34,645 nt of DNA, from positions 126,849,301 through 126,883,945 of the forward strand of contig CM044488.1 of the NCBI GenBank assembly GCA_024364805.1, read 5' to 3'. The stretch comes from Euprymna scolopes (Eukaryota > Mollusca > Cephalopoda > Sepiida > Sepiolidae). Positions within the stretch are counted from its first letter, which is position 1, and each line of letters begins with the position of its first letter. The notes beneath the pieces were generated by a model. That model was not told the origin of the DNA. It saw nothing but the letters and a program-made list of their open reading frames with translations, and searched no databases. Positions 34,516-34,645 of the stretch are shown here, piece by piece. Both the position numbers and the translations under genes were made by a program.

Positions 34516-34645
34516 CATCTTCATAGTTGTTGTTTCACCACGTTTCAGCCAACTCATCCTCTGGTCTTCTTCAGATGATTAACCGCAACGGGATAGAAAT
34601 GCAACAATCGGCAGCTCTAGTAACTCTCGCTTCTCCTTTTTTGTC
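34516..34645. other. Unclassified end of window
   Basis: Contains CACGTTTCAGCCAACTCATC and TCTTCTTCAGATGATTAACC, resembling the CTTCTTC/CGTTTC block of the dispersed repeat at 18823 and 29826, so this may be the start of another copy. Confidence 0.35.

Overview
The window reads as AT-rich animal nuclear DNA from an invertebrate with long, repeat-filled introns. The mixture of CR1/Jockey-like and RTE-like LINEs, mariner and hAT relics, and repeats with an internal tandem core plus a (CA)n tail would suit a lophotrochozoan, possibly a mollusc. That placement is inference. There are no prokaryotic features.

Two host genes are recognised, both on the + strand. Positions 1-6.7 kb hold the 3' half of a splicing-factor gene, SF3B4 (SF3b49/SAP49): five proline-rich coding exons (332-520, 1168-1317, 1628-1741, 4631-4786, 6328-6494) after the two-RRM part, which lies left of the window. 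Every junction is phase 1 and every internal exon is a multiple of three. A decayed copy of the gene's own terminal exon and 3' UTR lies in an intron at 3.8-4.0 kb. The second gene, APPBP2 (PAT1), starts at ATG 17214. Exon 1 (17214-17354) and exon 2 (28598-28686) are present, separated by an 11.2-kb intron; later exons lie right of the window. Exon 1 appears to encode an entire VHL-box-like docking module for Elongin B/C-CUL2.

The 10.5 kb between the genes is almost wholly repeats: an inverted LINE tail (7.4-7.8 kb), a mariner relic (7.85-8.5 kb), two head-to-tail repeat elements with tandem cores (8.7-10.35 kb), an internally deleted mariner (10.8-11.2 kb), two more elements with the same ends as the tandem-core repeats (12.6-13.0 and 14.1-14.9 kb), a terminal-inverted-repeat element (14.9-15.4 kb), and a decayed array of SINE-like units (15.8-16.6 kb) ending near a strong hairpin.

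APPBP2 intron 1 holds an assembly gap (18463-18633) beside a long imperfect palindrome, two further foldback elements (19.2-19.6 and 20.4-21.0 kb), an RTE-like RT relic, an inverted LINE tail, a mini-mariner, and a CR1/Jockey-like LINE (25.7-27.9 kb) into which a 978-bp solo LTR with a 4-bp target duplication and a second 0.33-kb insert have gone. Intron 2 holds the best-preserved reverse transcriptase (30.1-31.6 kb), two other LINE fragments, a palindrome at 32.5 kb and a hAT transposase relic at the right edge.

No wholly new system is evident. The most useful observations are the modular phase-1 proline exons of SF3B4 with their relict terminal exon, the family of repeats with shared ends and unrelated tandem cores (one carrying paired AGGTCA half-sites), the nested LINE/LTR history, and the cluster of long palindromes in APPBP2 intron 1.
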